Below are positions 1 to 8,167 of a stretch of DNA of 64,000 nt, piece after piece. Made by a program: the position numbers and the translations under genes. The stretch lies in contig CAYNRX010000006.1 in assembly GCA_964399965.1 (NCBI GenBank), positions 1-64,000 of the forward strand. Reading direction: 5' to 3'. Numbering within the stretch: position 1 is the stretch's first letter; every line of letters begins with the position of its first letter. Origin of the DNA: UBA1381 sp964399965. Its GTDB lineage: Bacteria; Bacillota; Clostridia; UBA1381. The notes beneath the pieces are model-generated. The model did no database searches and was not told the origin of the DNA. It was given only the letters and a program-made list of their open reading frames with translations.

Positions 1-53
1 TTATTTTCTTCCTTAGCCAGAAATCAATTGCGAAAAGGTTTCGCAATTGACTA
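1..53 (+). repeat. Hairpin-rich dispersed repeat, copy 1 (right end only)
   Basis: This is the right end of the dispersed element seen complete at 16490, 23327 and 26777; the rest lies outside the window. It contains the TTTTATTTTC strand of the long hairpin and the terminal hairpin with arms CAATTGCGAAA / TTTCGCAATTG, ending in GACTA. It lies 7 nt beyond the tmcAL stop codon. Confidence 0.85.
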
Positions 54-59
54 AAGCTC

Positions 60-1214
60 TTAAAGAATGACAGGGCTGCGGAGAAAATCAAGCCCGGCTT
101 TTTCCGGCGGCCTGCAGCAGAGAGCCGCAAGGTCGGAAGATTTTAGATCGAGCAGAAATTTTTTCGAATGGGTGGTGAAGTTGGCAGTTTTAGTGACTAT
201 CGGCAACGGAGAGGATCTTTTTATCTCAGCAAGCAGCCTTTTGCCAGTATCGTTCATGCCCAGGATGCGCAGGTAGTCGGGGATGGAAGCGGATATGTCG
301 CCTTCTATCCCCAAAAGTGTGTATAGCAGTATACGCCGCAGGCGCGAGAGCGGATAGCGTTTCGTTTTGACCGCAGCCAAAAGCTCCCCGATGCTATTGC
401 TGGCGGCAGCCGCCGCTTTAAGGCGGTTTTCAAGCCCCTCGGTAACATCGCTTATCCGCGATAGCTCGTGGGCGGAGATTAGCCGCAGGCGGGCAAGAAT
501 CGCTGTATCGAGACGGGCAGTATCGTATACGGGAGCGTTTTTGTACAGCGAAAATGATGATGGCGGCACGTAAGGGGCATAGTCGCCGCCGTTTTCGATA
601 AGGGTGCGCAGCGCGGTCGCCGAGGCGATATTTCCCGATGGAACCGCATCGTGATGGGCGGCGTCCTTTCGCAGGAGAGGAAACGGCCTTATGCGGCTTT
701 TGAGACGGATAAGGGCGCGGATATATTCGACTGCCAGGATGTTATTCGGTGAGGATAGCAGCCCCTGCATTTTGGGAGGAAGAGCGGCGGAGCGTGCTGC
801 CGGATATGAGAGCCCTTTTGAAAGGCCTTTTTTGAGGGGATCAGTGAAATCCTCCGGCTCCTCCTCCAGAATGCGGGCTGTGTCCTCCAGAAGTTTTGCG
901 TCCGCGGTCTCCGCCCCGAAGCACAGTTCGTCTACTACCCCCGTAAGCTCCAGAGAATGGACGGCACCGGTAGCAAACCGCTGCGCTGTTGAGAGCGCGT
1001 AAGCTGTCGGCAGCTCAAGAACAAGGTCGGCGCCGTTTAAAATGGCGGCTTCCGCTCTGATCCATTTGTCGAATACGGCCGCCGCGCCGCGCTGGACAAA
1101 TGCTCCGCTCATTATCACGATAACGGCGTCTGATGTCCGGCGAACGGCGTCAAGCTGGTAGCGGTGGCCGTTGTGAAAAGGGTTGTATTCGGCAATAACG
1201 GCTGTTGTTTTCAT
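60..1214 (-). CDS. tmcAL: tRNA(Met) cytidine acetate ligase (TmcAL, YlbM family)
   Basis: The 384-residue protein begins with the nucleotidyltransferase fold typical of TmcAL: MKTTAVIAEYNPFHNGH, with the HNGH (HxGH) nucleotide-binding motif at residues 14-17, then MSGAFVQRG and the conserved LVLELPTAYA segment. In this family the enzyme uses ATP and acetate to form N4-acetylcytidine at the wobble position of elongator tRNA-Met in the cytoplasm. Length is normal (about 390-400 residues). It is a single-gene unit read from a promoter at 1276-1304; the neighbouring gene upstream is divergent. The assignment rests on family resemblance, not on a test of acetylation. Confidence 0.93.
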   Translation of the reverse strand: MKTTAVIAEYNPFHNGHRYQLDAVRRTSDAVIVIMSGAFVQRGAAAVFDKWIRAEAAILNGADLVLELPTAYALSTAQRFATGAVHSLELTGVVDELCFGAETADAKLLEDTARILEEEPEDFTDPLKKGLSKGLSYPAARSAALPPKMQGLLSSPNNILAVEYIRALIRLKSRIRPFPLLRKDAAHHDAVPSGNIASATALRTLIENGGDYAPYVPPSSFSLYKNAPVYDTARLDTAILARLRLISAHELSRISDVTEGLENRLKAAAAASNSIGELLAAVKTKRYPLSRLRRILLYTLLGIEGDISASIPDYLRILGMNDTGKRLLAEIKRSSPLPIVTKTANFTTHSKKFLLDLKSSDLAALCCRPPEKAGLDFLRSPVIL

Positions 1215-1239
1215 AAAGAAGCCCTTCCTTTGTCGGTCA

Positions 1240-1281
1240 TATAATATAATCGATCGTGAAATTTCTTACGATTATATTATA
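1240..1281. promoter_or_regulatory. 13-bp inverted repeat over the tmcAL promoter/leader
   Basis: Arms TATAATATAATCG (1240-1252) and CGATTATATTATA (1269-1281) are perfect inverted repeats around a 16-nt centre. The right arm covers the minus-strand -10 box of tmcAL, so it may be an operator or a hairpin at the very 5' end of the mRNA. AT-richness lowers its significance. Confidence 0.5.
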
Positions 1282-1304
1282 TACTAAATATCGGTGAATG
1301 TAAA
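1276..1304 (-). promoter_or_regulatory. Promoter of tmcAL
   Basis: On the minus strand, TTTACA and TATAAT are separated by exactly 17 nt, about 60 nt upstream of the tmcAL start codon. Confidence 0.7.
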
Positions 1305-1324
1305 GAAAAATCCGCCAAAACCTC

Positions 1325-1353
1325 TTGCGAGAGCGGAGGATATGTGATATAAT
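1325..1353 (+). promoter_or_regulatory. Promoter of the ABM-domain gene
   Basis: TTGCGA, 17 nt, TATAAT with an extended TGA before the -10. It is the best sigma-A-type match upstream of the gene at 1451 and gives a leader of about 90 nt. Confidence 0.65.
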
Positions 1354-1450
1354 ATCATTATGTATTTATTGTATCGGTGTGAAGCTGTGCATTCTAAAGC
1401 GTTGCACATTATGATAAAATAAAGAAAATACAAGAGCGGGAGGGGAGACG

Positions 1451-1750
1451 ATGGTAACAATAATTGCCGAATTTAAGGTGAAGGGCGGCAAAGGCGCAGA
1501 GTTTGAAAAGCTGGCTTGTGAGGTAATGAAAGCCAGCCGCCGCGAACATGGCAATATCGGCTATACCGTATACAAAAGCAGGAGCTGCCCTGATATGTAC
1601 ACATTTGTAGAGGAATGGCTGAATGACGCCGTGATAGCCGTTCATAATGAATCCAGGCATTTCAAGGCCTTTATAGCTGCAATAGCGGATATAGTGGAGA
1701 CAGAACCGGCGATAACACAGTATGAAAAGATAGGCCGGGTATACGGTTAA
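1451..1750 (+). CDS. Antibiotic biosynthesis monooxygenase (ABM/YgiN-like) family protein
   Basis: This 99-residue protein has the pattern of the ABM ferredoxin-like fold: an N-terminal beta strand (MVTIIAEFKVKGG), a helix (EFEKLACEVMKASRREHG), then GYTVYKS and FVEEWLN, and a C-terminal helix around HFKAFIAAI. Members are small cofactor-free oxygenases (quinol or heme related) or simple alpha/beta-barrel dimers of unknown substrate. The start has a strong GGGAGGGGAGA ribosome site. It is monocistronic, with its own promoter and terminator. The substrate cannot be told from sequence; in an anaerobe it may act in redox or quinone detoxification, which is inference. Confidence 0.8.
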   Translation: MVTIIAEFKVKGGKGAEFEKLACEVMKASRREHGNIGYTVYKSRSCPDMYTFVEEWLNDAVIAVHNESRHFKAFIAAIADIVETEPAITQYEKIGRVYG

Positions 1751-1756
1751 AAAAAT

Positions 1757-1803
1757 AGCTGCCGCTTTTAGAGTTCTATGCTAAAAGCTGGCAGCTCTTT
1801 TTT
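1757..1803. terminator. Bidirectional rho-independent terminator
   Basis: A long stem (AGCTGCC-GCTTTTAG paired with CTAAAAGC-T-GGCAGCT) has T runs on both strands. It ends the ABM gene on the plus strand and the GGDEF/EAL gene on the minus strand. Confidence 0.9.
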
Positions 1804-1807
1804 GTAT

Positions 1808-4051
1808 TTAATGCTCCTCAAGCCATGCTTCAAATTCCTTTTCGGGCATAGGGCGGGCGAACAGGAACCCTTGTATCTGCGTGCAGCCGGCTGTCTTTAA
1901 AAATTCCGCCTGATCGGAGTCCTCAATGCCTTCAGCGACCGTTTTTATCCCCAGCTTAGAGGCCAATTCAATGATCGAGCCGACAACGTCTGTAGCACGC
2001 TCCGACCAACCGGAGGAGAAAAAGCAGCGATCGAGCTTTATAGCGTCAATGTCAAAATCCTTTAACAGGCCCAGCGAGGAAAATCCGGCGCCAAAATCAT
2101 CAAGAGAGCATAAAAAGCCTGCGTCATGCATATCATGTATGATACGCTGCACATTTTCAATATCCCGGTTGGTAAAGAATATGGATTCGGTAAGCTCTAT
2201 CTCTATCGTATTTGGAGGTATGGAATATTTTTCGGCAGTTTTTCGGAACCACTCTATAGGATCGTCCTGCTGGAAATGCTGGCGCGAAAGGTTGACCGAA
2301 ATAGGGAACAGCTCTTTGCCTTCGTCCATGTGCTTTCGTATCAGGCGGCAAGTCTCTTCAAAGACGAAATAGTCAAGACGGCGGATGCTGCCGCTGTTTT
2401 CGAATACGGGGATAAACTCGGACGGCGGTATCATGCCCTTGGAAGGGCTTATCCAGCGTACAAGAGCTTCCGCTCCGGCCGGCCGCGAATCAGCGGCATA
2501 GACCTTGGGCTGGAAATACACCTGAAATTCCCCGTTAGCCAAGGAACGCGCCATTGTGTCGTTTAGCTCCTTTTCACGGCGAAGCTTTTCGGCGGTCTGG
2601 GCGCTGTAAAAACCGCAGTTGGTGGTCTTTTCGGCGTTTTCGCGGGCAACGTTGGCGCGCTCCTCCATCTCGGCCGGGGAGAGCGTATTGTCGTCTATCA
2701 GATAAGCACCGAAGGACAGGAGGATATAGTAGGGTGTATCGATATTTTTATTGAAAGAATTTATCCTGTCTGTTATATCCTCCGCTCTGGCAAGGATGCT
2801 CTCCCGGCTGATTTCCTTGAGCAGCAGATAGAAATGATCCTCGTTAGCGTGTACCGCCAGTTCTCCCGGCGACAGGCAGTCGGAGATGGTTCTATAGATA
2901 TATTTTAACGTATCGTCCCCGGATTGTCTGCCGAAGGATTCATTTAACAGGTTAAAGTTCCTGATATTCATCGACAGCATAGCGCGGCTGGAAGAAGCGT
3001 CATTCTTAAGGAGGCGTTCGCATTCTAAGATGAAACGGATGTTATTCATGCCGCCGGTCAAGGGATCGGCAAAGGCGAAATACTCCACGCGCTGCTTGTA
3101 AGCGGTGTGTATATAGGCGACAACAGCCAGGATAAGGATGAACGAGGCCGCCACAAATATCTCCAAGGCGATTGTCTGGACAACATATCTGTCTACCTCG
3201 CCGGAAATGAGGTCGGAATTTACAATGGTCACCAGCACCCAATTGTAAGATCTAAGAGCGTTGTAAGAAACAACGAGAGTTTCATCATCAAACGGCATCA
3301 GCACTACTCCGTCTGTGAGATTGGCGGCGTCGTTGCGTATTTTATTTTCCGTTTCATAGGTTTCTTCCACAGCGTGATTTTCGAACAGCTCTATAAGCCT
3401 AGCTGTAGCATTGGGGTTGTCGGGAGTCAGCAGCAGATCGCCATCGGTGTTGGTTATCACCGAAACGCCGTTGCCGCTGAAGCTCTGGTTATCCATTAGC
3501 TGGCGGACGTATTGGCCGCTCCTTATGCCGGAGCAAATGTATTGACTTCCGTCAGCAAGCTCCACAGGAGTAGTAAATACGATATTTTGGCCGGAGGTGA
3601 CCGAAACGCCGCTCTCTCCTTCCAAAGCCGCGTTAAACGCAGGCAGAGAAACGATCTCCCGGGGAGCCTCGCCGCTGGAGGAGACAGGAGTGCCTTCGGG
3701 AGTCCAAAGCGTCAGGTTCAAAAAGTTCCAGGCGTTTGCATCGCGGATAAGTATCTGCTGCATATCCCCGCTTGATGAGGCGGCAAGACTCTTAGCAACA
3801 AAACCGATGTTGCGGATATTATTGGAAAAATGAAAGTCTATATTACGTGCTATCTGTTGAGAAACATCGCTTACGTAGTTATGCGTCTGTGTCTGGATAT
3901 GGGCGCTTAAGGAATGAACGGTATAGGCCATTATAATGACGACCGCGCTCACTATTAAAACAAGTATAGCGGAAATGATCTTGAAATCGAGTTTCAAGAA
4001 CCGGCCGGGGGCTTGAATGGCTGTAGTTTGTTTTTTGGTTCTGTCACGCAT
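1808..4051 (-). CDS. Membrane sensor with degenerate GGDEF and intact EAL domain (c-di-GMP phosphodiesterase)
   Basis: 747 residues. A membrane segment at about 24-46 is followed by a roughly 240-residue extracytoplasmic sensor region (Cache-like in layout), a second membrane segment (IFVAASFILILAVVAYI), GGDEF and EAL domains. The GGDEF signature is replaced by ANEDHF, so cyclase activity is not expected. The EAL half keeps AEALVRW, ELTES, DDFGAGFSS, AIKLDR and AEGIE, the metal and catalytic residues of phosphodiesterases. The likely role is to hydrolyse c-di-GMP in response to an external ligand, with the GGDEF domain possibly binding GTP as an allosteric signal. Single gene; promoter at 4086-4114. 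The ligand is unknown. Confidence 0.9.
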   Translation of the reverse strand: MRDRTKKQTTAIQAPGRFLKLDFKIISAILVLIVSAVVIIMAYTVHSLSAHIQTQTHNYVSDVSQQIARNIDFHFSNNIRNIGFVAKSLAASSSGDMQQILIRDANAWNFLNLTLWTPEGTPVSSSGEAPREIVSLPAFNAALEGESGVSVTSGQNIVFTTPVELADGSQYICSGIRSGQYVRQLMDNQSFSGNGVSVITNTDGDLLLTPDNPNATARLIELFENHAVEETYETENKIRNDAANLTDGVVLMPFDDETLVVSYNALRSYNWVLVTIVNSDLISGEVDRYVVQTIALEIFVAASFILILAVVAYIHTAYKQRVEYFAFADPLTGGMNNIRFILECERLLKNDASSSRAMLSMNIRNFNLLNESFGRQSGDDTLKYIYRTISDCLSPGELAVHANEDHFYLLLKEISRESILARAEDITDRINSFNKNIDTPYYILLSFGAYLIDDNTLSPAEMEERANVARENAEKTTNCGFYSAQTAEKLRREKELNDTMARSLANGEFQVYFQPKVYAADSRPAGAEALVRWISPSKGMIPPSEFIPVFENSGSIRRLDYFVFEETCRLIRKHMDEGKELFPISVNLSRQHFQQDDPIEWFRKTAEKYSIPPNTIEIELTESIFFTNRDIENVQRIIHDMHDAGFLCSLDDFGAGFSSLGLLKDFDIDAIKLDRCFFSSGWSERATDVVGSIIELASKLGIKTVAEGIEDSDQAEFLKTAGCTQIQGFLFARPMPEKEFEAWLEEH

Positions 4052-4085
4052 AGGCTTTCATCTCCCGTATCTGCTTTATACACAA

Positions 4086-4114
4086 ATTATATCACAGCCG
4101 GGAAGAAAAAGCAA
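4086..4114 (-). promoter_or_regulatory. Promoter of the GGDEF/EAL gene
   Basis: Minus strand TTGCTT, 17 nt, TATAAT with TGA just before the -10 (extended -10), about 35 nt before the start codon. Confidence 0.65.
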
Positions 4115-4199
4115 GGAGCAAATTTGACGGCGGCTTGGACGGGCAGACGGCATAATTGTTAAATTTTTGATAAATTTTTCCCAAAGCCTACATATTATA

Positions 4200-4228
4200 T
4201 TGACAAGAGGAAATAACTGTGATATAGT
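4200..4228 (+). promoter_or_regulatory. Promoter of the malate dehydrogenase-like/malic enzyme operon
   Basis: TTGACA, 17 nt, TATAGT with an extended TGA. Just downstream is a small palindrome (CGGGATGATCCCG, about 4241-4253), a possible operator or leader hairpin. Confidence 0.8.
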
Positions 4229-4281
4229 AAAGTACCGGGTCGGGATGATCCCGGCTCACATTAAAGTGTAGGAGAGTGTCT

Positions 4282-5217
4282 ATGAAGAAATTCTACAATA
4301 AGGTTGCCATCATAGGGTGCGGGGCTGTTGGAGCGTCGATAGCCTATGCGCTGTCTATCCAGGCGACTGTATCGGAAATGGTGCTGATAGATATAAATCG
4401 TGATAAAGCCGAGGGTGAGGTCATGGATATCAACCATGGTATGCTAAACTTTACGCCGATGGATATATACTGCGGGGATTACAGCGACGTTGCCGATTGT
4501 GATATCATCATAATAACCTCGGGCGTGGGAAGAAAGCCGGGCGATACCAGACTTGATCTTACAAAGAATAATGTAAACATAATCAAGTCGGTCGCTGCGA
4601 GCATAAAGCCCTATTATACGGACGCTATCATCCTGATGGTGGCAAACCCTGTGGATATCCTTACTTACGTTATGTCCCGGGAACTGGATATACCGGAAGA
4701 GAGGATAATAGGAACGGGTACAACGCTTGATACGGCCCGGTTCAAGTATTTTTTGAGCCAGGAGCTGGGCATAAGCGTGGGCAATATTCACGGTTATGTG
4801 ATAGGCGAGCACGGAGATACGCAATTCCCGGTCACAAGCTCCATAAACGTTGCCGGGATATCGCTTGAGGACTACTGTACGGCAAATAATATATCTGTCG
4901 ATATCGATGAAATAGCCGAAAGGGTGAAAAATGCCGGGGCAGAGGTCATAAAACGTAAACATGCTACGTATTATGCGATAGCGTCAAGCGTTTGCCGTAT
5001 TGTCAATACGATAATCAAAAACGAATATGCCGTATTGACGCTCAGTACGGTAAAATGCGGCACGTATGGGCTTTGTGGGCTGTCAATAGGACTGCCGTGC
5101 ATAGTGAACGCCGAGGGGATAAATAAGGTGGTCACCTTGAGGCTGTCGGAGGAGGAGCAGAAAAAGCTGCAGCATTCAGCCGATACGCTTAAAGAGATAA
5201 TAAAAGAAACGGTGTAA
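4282..5217 (+). CDS. mdh: L-lactate/malate dehydrogenase family, probably malate dehydrogenase
   Basis: 311 residues with an NAD-binding GCGAVGAS motif (12-19), the NAD-selecting Asp of LID (37), the NPVDILTYV strand and the catalytic His of GEHGD. Overall it resembles L-lactate dehydrogenases. However, the substrate-specificity loop reads GVGRKPGDTR, placing Arg84 where lactate dehydrogenases have Gln and malate dehydrogenases have Arg. Malic enzyme follows 35 nt later in the same transcript, so an oxaloacetate-to-malate role fits well; plain L-lactate dehydrogenase remains possible. Start: ATG at 4282, 7 nt after AGGAG; a GTG six bases earlier overlaps the ribosome site and is less likely. 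Confidence 0.85.
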   Translation: MKKFYNKVAIIGCGAVGASIAYALSIQATVSEMVLIDINRDKAEGEVMDINHGMLNFTPMDIYCGDYSDVADCDIIIITSGVGRKPGDTRLDLTKNNVNIIKSVAASIKPYYTDAIILMVANPVDILTYVMSRELDIPEERIIGTGTTLDTARFKYFLSQELGISVGNIHGYVIGEHGDTQFPVTSSINVAGISLEDYCTANNISVDIDEIAERVKNAGAEVIKRKHATYYAIASSVCRIVNTIIKNEYAVLTLSTVKCGTYGLCGLSIGLPCIVNAEGINKVVTLRLSEEEQKKLQHSADTLKEIIKETV

Positions 5218-5252
5218 AAAGCCGTTATAAAATTAAGATGGAGGACAAAATA

Positions 5253-6425
5253 ATGGATAAGAAAGAATACGCGCTTAAAAAGCATGAGGAATGGAAGGGT
5301 AAGATAGAGGTCGTATCAAGAGCCCCGATAACAACGAGAGAGGAGCTGGCTGTGGCGTATACGCCGGGCGTTGCCGAGCCGTGCGTCAAGATATCCGAGG
5401 ACACAGAGCTTTCATACAAGTATACAAGACGCGGAAATCTTGTGGCCGTTATCACCGACGGAAGTGCGGTTTTAGGCCTGGGCGACATCGGCCCGGAGGC
5501 CGGAATGCCGGTAATGGAGGGCAAGTGCGCTCTGTTTAAGACCTTCGGCGATGTAGACGCTTTTCCGCTGTGCGTACGGTCGCACGATGTGGATGAGATA
5601 GTGAACACCGTAAAGATGATAGCAGGCAGCTTCGGCGGTATAAATCTGGAGGATATATCGGCTCCGCGCTGCTTTGAGATAGAAAGACGTCTCAAGGAGG
5701 AGTGCGATATACCGGTATTCCATGACGACCAGCACGGAACGGCAGTGGTAGTGCTTTCGGCTATGCTCAACGCGCTCAAGCTGGTGAATAAGGATATCGC
5801 CGATATCGAAGCGGTAGTAAACGGCTCCGGTGCGGCCGGTATCGCTATCACTAAGCTGCTGATGTCAATGGGTCTCAAGAACGTTATCCTCTGTGACAGA
5901 AGCGGAGCGATATATGAGGGACGTGACAATCTTAACGCTGAAAAGGCGGAGATGGCAAAGATATCCAACAGGCAGATGAAGAAGGGCAGCCTGGCAGAGG
6001 TGCTTGCCGGCGCGGATGTATTTATCGGCGTTTCCGCCCCCAATACGCTGACAAAGGAAATGGTGCAGAGCATGGCTAAGGATCCGATAGTATTCGCTAT
6101 GGCCAATCCTGTGCCGGAGATAATGCCTGATGAGGCTATGGAGGCCGGAGTGAAGATAATGGGTACCGGCCGCAGCGACTTCCCCAACCAGATAAACAAT
6201 GTACTGGCGTTCCCGGGGATATTTAAGGGTGCATTGTCCGTACGGGCAAGCGATATAAATGACGAAATGAAGATAGCGGCGGCCAAGGCGATCGCCGGAC
6301 TTATCTCCGATGAGGAGCTTAAGCCCGAGTACGTTATCCCCGACGCTTTCGACAAAAGGGTGGCAGAAGCTGTGGCGGCAGCTGTGGCTAAGGCGGCTGT
6401 GGACAGCGGTGTAGCCAGAGTGTAA
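5253..6425 (+). CDS. Malic enzyme (oxidative decarboxylation of malate to pyruvate)
   Basis: 390 residues of the short bacterial malic enzyme type. It has the YTPGVAEPC segment, ITDGSAVLGLGDIGP, the metal-binding FHDDQHGTA, a Rossmann GSGAAG and the FAMANPVPEI block, ending FPNQINNVLAFPGIF. It converts malate and NAD(P)+ to pyruvate, CO2 and NAD(P)H in the cytoplasm. Start: the ATG at 5253, 8 nt behind TGGAGG; an upstream ATG at 5238 overlaps that ribosome site. Together with the preceding dehydrogenase it would form a malate shunt moving electrons from NADH to NADPH. Cofactor preference is not decided here. Confidence 0.94.
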   Translation: MDKKEYALKKHEEWKGKIEVVSRAPITTREELAVAYTPGVAEPCVKISEDTELSYKYTRRGNLVAVITDGSAVLGLGDIGPEAGMPVMEGKCALFKTFGDVDAFPLCVRSHDVDEIVNTVKMIAGSFGGINLEDISAPRCFEIERRLKEECDIPVFHDDQHGTAVVVLSAMLNALKLVNKDIADIEAVVNGSGAAGIAITKLLMSMGLKNVILCDRSGAIYEGRDNLNAEKAEMAKISNRQMKKGSLAEVLAGADVFIGVSAPNTLTKEMVQSMAKDPIVFAMANPVPEIMPDEAMEAGVKIMGTGRSDFPNQINNVLAFPGIFKGALSVRASDINDEMKIAAAKAIAGLISDEELKPEYVIPDAFDKRVAEAVAAAVAKAAVDSGVARV

Positions 6426-6487
6426 ACTCAAGCTTCTAAAAAGAGGTTTAACGGTAGTGGACGGCGTTTTACGCAGGGAGGAAGAAA

Positions 6488-7165
6488 ATGAATTATGAGA
6501 TCAAAGGTGGAGAATTTCCGGTAGTTATCTGCAATCTCCAGGACAGAGAGAGGATGATAACCGAAAAAGGATCCATGCTGTGGATGAGCCCCAATGTAAA
6601 GATGGAAACGACCGGCGGCGGTATAGGCAAGATGTTTTCAAAAGCTATCTCCGGGGAGAGCATGTTCCAGAATATCTATACAGCCCAAGGACAGGCGATG
6701 ATAGCGTTCGGGTCAAGCTTCCCGGGAAAGATAATTCCTCTGAATATTGCCCCCGGGCGCGAGATGATATTGCAGAAGAGCGCGTTTCTGGCCAGCGAGG
6801 CAGGAGTGGAGCTGAGCATCCACTTCAACAAGAGGCTGGGAGCAGGCTTCTTCGGCGGCGAGGGCTTCATCATGCAGAAGGTGTCCGGTATGGGCACGGC
6901 ATTTATGGAGATAGACGGCGATCTGATGGAATACGAGTTGGCCGCAGGACAGCAGCTGGTCGTTGATACCGGCAACGTGGCCGGCTTTGAGCCGACGGTA
7001 TCGATGGAGATCCGCCAGGTGCCGGGGATAAAGAACAAGCTTCTCGGCGGCGAGGGACTGTTCAATACGGTGCTGACCGGCCCGGGCAAGGTTTTTTTGC
7101 AGACGATGCCCATTTCCGGTATAGCGGCTTCGATATACCGTTATCTGCCTAAAACAAGCGGCTGA
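6488..7165 (+). CDS. AIM24 / TIGR00266 family protein
   Basis: 225 residues of the all-beta AIM24 (DUF124, TIGR00266) family. Recognisable segments are EKGSMLWMSPNVKMET near the start, FPGKIIPLNI, SIHFNKRLGAGFFGGEGFIMQKVSGMGTAF in parts, and LTGPGKVFLQTMP at the end. These proteins form a jelly-roll trimer of unknown biochemical function; no catalytic residue is known. No signal peptide or membrane span is visible, so it is cytoplasmic. A GGGAGG ribosome site precedes the ATG. It follows malic enzyme by 62 nt and ends at a strong terminator, so it may be the third gene of that operon. Confidence 0.88.
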   Translation: MNYEIKGGEFPVVICNLQDRERMITEKGSMLWMSPNVKMETTGGGIGKMFSKAISGESMFQNIYTAQGQAMIAFGSSFPGKIIPLNIAPGREMILQKSAFLASEAGVELSIHFNKRLGAGFFGGEGFIMQKVSGMGTAFMEIDGDLMEYELAAGQQLVVDTGNVAGFEPTVSMEIRQVPGIKNKLLGGEGLFNTVLTGPGKVFLQTMPISGIAASIYRYLPKTSG

Positions 7166-7180
7166 TGCCTTATATGTGCG

Positions 7181-7222
7181 AAAAGCGTCCTTGTACCATT
7201 TGTGGTATAAGGACGCTTTTTT
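7181..7222 (+). terminator. Rho-independent terminator
   Basis: Stem AAAAGCGTCCTTGTACCA paired with TGGTATAAGGACGCTTTT, followed by T residues. It ends the mdh-like/malic enzyme/AIM24 unit. Confidence 0.9.
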
Positions 7223-7283
7223 GATGCGCAGATATATTTGATGAAAAAGATGCATAAGCATAGCATACCGGGAGGTGATAGCT

Positions 7284-7985
7284 GTGATAGTTATAGGCAG
7301 AAAAACGTTCACGGTGTTGGTATGTACGCTGGCCGCAGGAGCGGCAGCCGCTGTGCTCATGTGTTATATGCCCCGGGCAACGTTCGGGGGGAACCATTTA
7401 AAGGTCGTTGTGGACGCCGGGCATGGATCGCCTGACGGCGGGGCGGTCGGAGCGGCAGGGACGCTGGAGAAGGATGTGAACCTGGCGATAGCCGATGCTG
7501 TGCGCGAGGTGCTTGAGGGCAAGGGGATATCGGTGGTGATGACGAGAGTTTCCGACGACGGACTGTGGGAGACGGATGGGAGCATCCGCCAGAAAAAACG
7601 GGAAGATATGAACAGGAGGCTGGAGATAGTCAGAGACAGCGGAGCTGATCTGTTCCTGTCGATACATATGAACGCCTTTGAGGACGATAGTGCAAACGGA
7701 CTGCACATATTTTATGCCAAGAATCATCCTGAGGGAGAGGAGCTGGCGGCAAAGATACAGGAGGGTATAGCCGCTGTCACAAAAGCCGAGACCCATGCGG
7801 TGAAGGCGGCCGATGAAAGCCTGTTTTTGATGAAATCACCGCCGATGACAGCAGTGCTTGCCGAATGCGGCTTTTTGTCCAATCCGGAGGAAGAGCAAAA
7901 ACTTATCGATCCCGATTATCAGAAAAGGATAGCCTGGGCGATAGCCTCCGGTATTGAGGATTATTATAACGATATGCGGACATAG
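7284..7985 (+). CDS. cwlD: N-acetylmuramoyl-L-alanine amidase CwlD (spore cortex maturation)
   Basis: 233 residues: an N-terminal membrane/signal segment (about 9-27), then an amidase_3 domain with zinc ligands His of DAGHG, Glu of TLEKD and His of SIHMNA, plus the catalytic Glu of AECGFLSNPEEE. CwlD removes peptide side chains from muramic acid so that muramic-delta-lactam, the germination signal of spore cortex, can form. This supports an endospore former. Start: GTG at 7284, 8 nt after GGGAGG; an earlier in-frame GTG at 7275 overlaps the ribosome site. It stands alone between two transcription units. Confidence 0.88.
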   Translation: MIVIGRKTFTVLVCTLAAGAAAAVLMCYMPRATFGGNHLKVVVDAGHGSPDGGAVGAAGTLEKDVNLAIADAVREVLEGKGISVVMTRVSDDGLWETDGSIRQKKREDMNRRLEIVRDSGADLFLSIHMNAFEDDSANGLHIFYAKNHPEGEELAAKIQEGIAAVTKAETHAVKAADESLFLMKSPPMTAVLAECGFLSNPEEEQKLIDPDYQKRIAWAIASGIEDYYNDMRT

Positions 7986-8070
7986 CACGGTTTTTTGCGG
8001 GAAATAGCCGTTTTATAAGAGGAATGCGCGGAAAATTAACAAAAAGTTAAAAAAGAATTATAAATTACTA

Positions 8071-8099
8071 TTGACGAATTGAAAAAAAAGGATTATAAT
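8071..8099 (+). promoter_or_regulatory. Promoter of serC-serA
   Basis: TTGACG, 17 nt, TATAAT, about 68 nt ahead of the serC start. No T-box or riboswitch fold is visible in the short leader. Confidence 0.8.
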
Positions 8100-8167
8100 A
8101 AAGAATGAATGTTTACTACAATAATTTCAGAAGGACAAATGAACACAGTACATTGGAGGTTTTTTAA

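Noticed and set aside
5225..6355. 376-residue frame opposite malic enzyme
   Set aside because: A low-complexity Ser/Ile-rich shadow of the real gene.
8100..8167. Serine T-box before serC
   Set aside because: The leader is under 70 nt and lacks the GGTGG core.
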